Source of the DNA: Stichopus chloronotus
Taxonomy: Eukaryota > Echinodermata > Holothuroidea > Aspidochirotida > Stichopodidae
Length of the DNA: 64,000 bases
Assembly: GCA_021234535.1 (NCBI GenBank)
Contig: CM037840.1
Coordinates: forward strand, 18,183,415-18,247,414
Direction: 5' to 3'
The notes under the pieces were generated by a model. The model ran no database searches. It was not told the origin of the DNA and worked only from the letters and a program-made list of their open reading frames with translations. A program made the translations under genes and the position numbers. Shown in pieces: positions 59,501-64,000 of this stretch. Numbering within the stretch: position 1 is the first letter of the stretch; every line of letters starts with the position of its first letter.

Positions 59501-62500
59501 GGATCAAAAGTCTGAAATCAAAGTGTACATTTAACATGGGAGGGGGTAAGAAAATATGAATTTAACTTGAGGTACGATGAAGGGACTTTACCAGTGAATC
59601 ACTAAGGAAGTTTAGAAAATGCAAACTAACTTGAAATAAAGTGACAGTCAAAAAAGGCAAAAGTAAAGGAATCACCAGTTCTCTCTGAAAACATGGAAAC
59701 TGTAAAGTTTTCAAAAATCTTGAATTACAGTGTAGCAACTCTACTGCTACCCACACATACCCACATTTTTGAGTCCCCCATTCCTACGTCAGACAACATT
59801 TCATACCACACATTGTACTGTAGGATTACTTTAAAACTCTTTCTCCCAAGTACCATTAAATGTTAAACTGAAATGTGTACTCGATTGACTGTTTTTCTTT
59901 TAGATACTGTAGTTGGTAAATTCACTCTTAATGATCCACTTCTAACCATAGAGGGAAAAAGATGCCATTACTAAGAGCATACCTGAAGTTGTACTCAGTT
60001 TGCTCAAATACATCCAAAATCAAATACTTATGTACTGCAAATCAAATCATTGATCATTCAAAATAAGTTATACACACCCTCACTCCCCTGCTGTCACTAC
60101 AGTCCTTCATGACTACTAGCTTGAAGAATCAAGAGTCTTAAGGTACAGTAGGACCTACACTGAGAAGATAATTCCATAAGGGCTAGCTGCTACATATTAC
60201 ATATAAGGTGACATTGCAGCAACTGTAATAGGGAGGCACTTCACACACCGACACATAGTACTTATACTGCACTTCAATGTAACTGCAGCATGCACAGTAT
60301 GTATGCTTGTAACTGCACAAGCTCCACACTAAAGTACAAGCAGTTGCAACGTCACACTTCTGCCATTTATTTACCTGTTAAGGGTTCACTGCCATCTTAT
60401 CATAACAGATCTTACAAGAGTCTCCCCTGGAAGCCCAAGGTCAGCTAGGTCAGCATCCAAAGTGCTTTGACCATGGAGAGCCTGAGGAATCATACTGAAT
60501 AATGTAAACCAGGTTCAAGTTGATTGACTTGTAATTGCTCTCATGTCAAGGATATGATAACACTCCACTGTGAAAACTGATGACTGGAATGAGCTTGTAT
60601 TAATAGCCAAAATGTTTTAATAGTCAAGCTGAAACTGCAGTACAGATGGTAACACCCCTAGGTAGGAGTGAGTGGTCGATAAACTAGCCAGGAATGCAGG
60701 TCAGTGGTAGGGCTAGTATGTACTGAAATGCTCAGAAAAAAAAAAAACAAAAAAAAAACAGCAAGGTTATGGTACACTCCAGGGTTCTTCCTCTTTGCTT
60801 ATTACATTTTTGTACATGACTTTTTTTGGGGAGGGGGATTTTCAGGACTTTTTTTATTTTTAAGGTCTTTCAAACTACTGTCCTATTGCAAAAAATAGGA
60901 TTTAAACTACTTGTACAGTAGTTAGTGAACAAGAAAAGAGGACCACCAAGTTATGGGTGAAAAATATTTTTGAAACATTTACATTATTTGTAAGCCATCA
61001 AAACGGCTTTTACAGATTTATTTTTGCTGAAAATGAAACAAAATTCATCACTTCAGAACCAGTAGATAATTTTTGTCAAATTTTTCCAGTCTTACTGTAC
61101 TTTTTAATGCATCAAAAGTTAGGCACTTGTTAGCTTTTAAGGACCTGTGGGAACTCTGGACTAACTAAACATGACTTAAACAAGTCTGACTGATTTCAGC
61201 CTCTCTAAATAAATGACAGTGAAAACATTCAATATAGATCTTGTTTACAAATTGACACAAGGCAAGACTGAACACATCTTGTACAGACCTGTAAAACCTG
61301 CCCACTGAATTCTACACCCATGCACAGCCCATACATCTTATATGCTAACAAGAATGAACTTAATTGCTTTTCGTAATCAAAGGTGTGGTCCTCATTCAAT
61401 TCCCTTGTGCCGAAATAGGCTATGAAAACAATTACAAATGTCAGTTTTATTCTTATGTATAAACAGGAATGTCGAAGTACAGAATAAGGAAGAAGGTCAT
61501 TTACAGCTAACATGAAAATGACCTTCTTTTCTAATTGGGCACATGCAGCTAATGACATGCCCCAACTACAGATTGTGGCACAACAGTTTGGAAGCAAGTT
61601 TTTACTGGGCTTACCATTTCATGCAAAAGATCATCAGCAGTCAAGATAAAATTATTCTAGTTTGTAAAGACCAAAAGTATGCTCAAGACCAAACTTTCTG
61701 TTAGAGTTAGACACAAGATAACAAGACTATAAGATGACACTTCCATAAAAACAACTTTGTTATCGTTTTACAGATGACGAAATTTTACTGCCAGTTTCAA
61801 CCTCAAACTCATGCTAAAGGCTAAAGCTAAATTCTGCAATGGAAAGAGTTGATCATATATGCTGAGCCATTCTGAACTGACAAATTACTATATGTGCAGG
61901 GTACAGTTGTACAATATAGAACTAACATTTTGAGTTACAGAATGCTACATTTGGGGTAATACAGCACAGATTTATAGTGAAAATTAACCAGTACAATTAC
62001 ATTCTGGTTCACCAAGCAGCAGAAGAATGCCATTCTTTCTTACACTGCCACTAAAGAAGAATTGCCAAGGAGAATTAGGAAGTAGGATGAAGAAGCTACA
62101 TGCCCAGTTTTTAATTAAAGTATACAAAGATGCAGTTTATGGGTTCCTATGCTGATGCTGTAGTCACTGAACCTGGCTCTAATTCCATCCAATGTGCTAA
62201 ACAACATACAGTACTGTATCTGAGTAATGGATTCACCTGTTTACAAGTCTGCACAGTATTTCCAGATGAGTCCACACATTACCTGACAAATTAGCTTCAA
62301 CATCACAGAACAAATTTAACAAGAATCTTTGAGTTTGTGAAACAGACAACATTTGCTTTGTGATTATTCATGAGAAATTTGCCAGCATGAAAGGCAATGT
62401 CTCATCTGCTAGCTGCAGTTGTGTTTGTCAACATGCTTTAATGGAAATAGCTGTGGGGGCTTCTCTGGCTAATCCCTTTCAATATAAGAAATAAATACAG

Positions 62501-64000
62501 TAAAACTTACAATGCTCTTTGAGGTACCAGTCATTTCAAACAGAAGTTGAGCAATTTTCTGCAACAATGAAAGTTCAGTGTACTCTGGGCTGTTGCTTAT
62601 GATCTCCACAGAATAACTAACAGCGAAATGTGGACAGATGGCAAGCCAGCTGACACCAGAGAGACAGTTGGTCAGATGCACTGTGCCTTACTCCGCAGCG
62701 ATCTACTGCCCTGTAAAAGCAGAAGTGACAATGCATTGTACCATCGCCAGCTTACAGTACATCCATTACAAACCAGCAGACTGATACCGTCGACATACAA
62801 GTTGTCACACAGCTATGTACAAGCACCTCAGCAATTAGGTCTCGTTCCTGGCCGTGAAAGGAGACTTTTTTTCTCTCTTCCTGTCTCACAAGCACATTCC
62901 CTCATCCAAAAGCAAACACAAAAAATATTAGCAGAGAGGAAAATAGGCAAAAGAAAGGACACCAAAGATATCACTTAACTTGACAACTATTCAGCAGTGA
63001 CGAGATTTACATTAATGTAGGAATTAATGTATGCACTACTTTGTTGGCAGTCAATGGATGAATGCACACAGTCCTTAAAGGGAGGGTCGGTGGCTTCTAA
63101 AGTCACCAGGGACATTTGTACATTTTTCATATATTTGCAGCACTTTTCTACTACTCGTTGACCACTGGTATGCTTAAACATTCACGTTACTGTATACCAT
63201 ACAGAACTTCTCTGGCAGAGAAAATTTGCTTAATGTCTAACTACAGACTTGCTAAAGACTGTGTAAATAATTATCTCATGAAATCGATCTCCCAGTGATA
63301 CATCAATCTTCAAATTATACAACAACCACATAAATACTTGATGTATCCTGATGTAATTACAGTACATATTGGTTATAACAACAGTCAATTTACCAGACAT
63401 GTGGTTGTGAGTGACAAGAACAGGGAGAGAGTGATTATGACAGACCATACTAATGTCATGTATTGGACAAATTACAGTTGACACAGACGTAGCAGCATCT
63501 CCTAAGAAATGGACGGTCCCTTGCAACATCATTATAACCGCAACAAGTTGTGATGTCAAATTTAAATTTGTTTGCATACAGTAGGGTTAAAAGAGACAAT
63601 GTAATTAATTGGCAGGTGCACTTACAAGTAATAGAGAAATCGTTTTCACTGAAATATCAATTAGCCTCAAGCAGAAGTGAAACATAGTGAAACAATGGTC
63701 ACATTAATGTTTATTCCATTACACCTCTATCATTATAGAGGCATTTTCCACTTTTCTGTGGTGCCTAGTTAATTAATCCTGACTTGGACTGGCAAAGACA
63801 CAAAAAAAATTTACACAAGGACAACTCTTTTCAAAATATAAACATGCCCTCACACCATGAAAAAATAAAATCCATTGAAATGGCAATAACGATATTTGGA
63901 ATAATGAACAAAGCTTACATGTCGCTCGTACATTAAGACCAAACAACTACTACAGAAAATGAATGAATTTAAACATAGGTGCTAATTTTCGTGGTGCAAA
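56505..64000. other. Upstream RXR region, no exon recognised
   Basis: About 7.5 kb that probably includes RXR 5' introns. I found no convincing first exon, promoter element or other gene; open frames are short and unlike known proteins. A TTAAAGGGAGGGTCGGTGG motif at 63076 may be one end of another MITE, but no partner was found. Confidence 0.5.

Noticed and set aside
1..64000. tRNA, rRNA, CRISPR arrays or prokaryotic operons
   Set aside because: None was seen; the DNA is clearly eukaryotic, and the direct-repeat arrays have diverged units without unique spacers.

Overview
This is eukaryotic DNA from an intron-rich animal genome. Coding sequence is broken into short exons with GT/AG junctions and consistent phases, and the rest is AT-rich intron and intergenic sequence full of minisatellites and short transposon-like repeats. 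The repeat families, together with invertebrate versions of two conserved animal genes, suggest a marine invertebrate deuterostome. An echinoderm, possibly a sea cucumber, is my best guess; this is inference from general appearance, not a database match.

Two genes are well supported and converge. (1) On the + strand, from about 3.3 kb to 37.7 kb, 14 exons encode a glycerophosphocholine phosphodiesterase of the GPCPD1/GDE5 type. All GDPD catalytic motifs are present. The N-terminal starch-binding (CBM20) part is not visible and probably lies upstream of base 1. (2) On the - strand, from 56.5 kb down to 44.6 kb, seven exons encode a retinoid X receptor (RXR/NR2B). It has a complete DNA-binding domain, hinge, ligand-binding domain and AF-2 helix, giving 445 residues if translation starts at the first ATG of the most upstream exon seen. 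Its 5' UTR and promoter are not identified and may lie between 56.5 and 64 kb or beyond. The two 3' ends are about 7 kb apart; no gene is recognised between them, nor from 56.5 kb to the end.

The most unusual features are in the introns. In both genes an old tandem array contains the 3' end of an exon and its splice donor as the first unit: five units of about 94 bp at the RXR hinge exon, and five of about 57 bp at the penultimate GPCPD1 exon. Separately, a roughly 146-bp repeat family occurs in arrays in introns of both genes. Its consensus contains a DR1 nuclear-receptor site (AGGTCAAAGGTCA), the class of element bound by RXR dimers, and two arrays sit in the RXR intron that splits the two zinc fingers. 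The window also holds a TTAA-flanked MITE family in five or six copies, a second TTAA-type MITE, a foldback element, a possible hAT-like MITE, several hairpins, and at least ten micro- or minisatellites.
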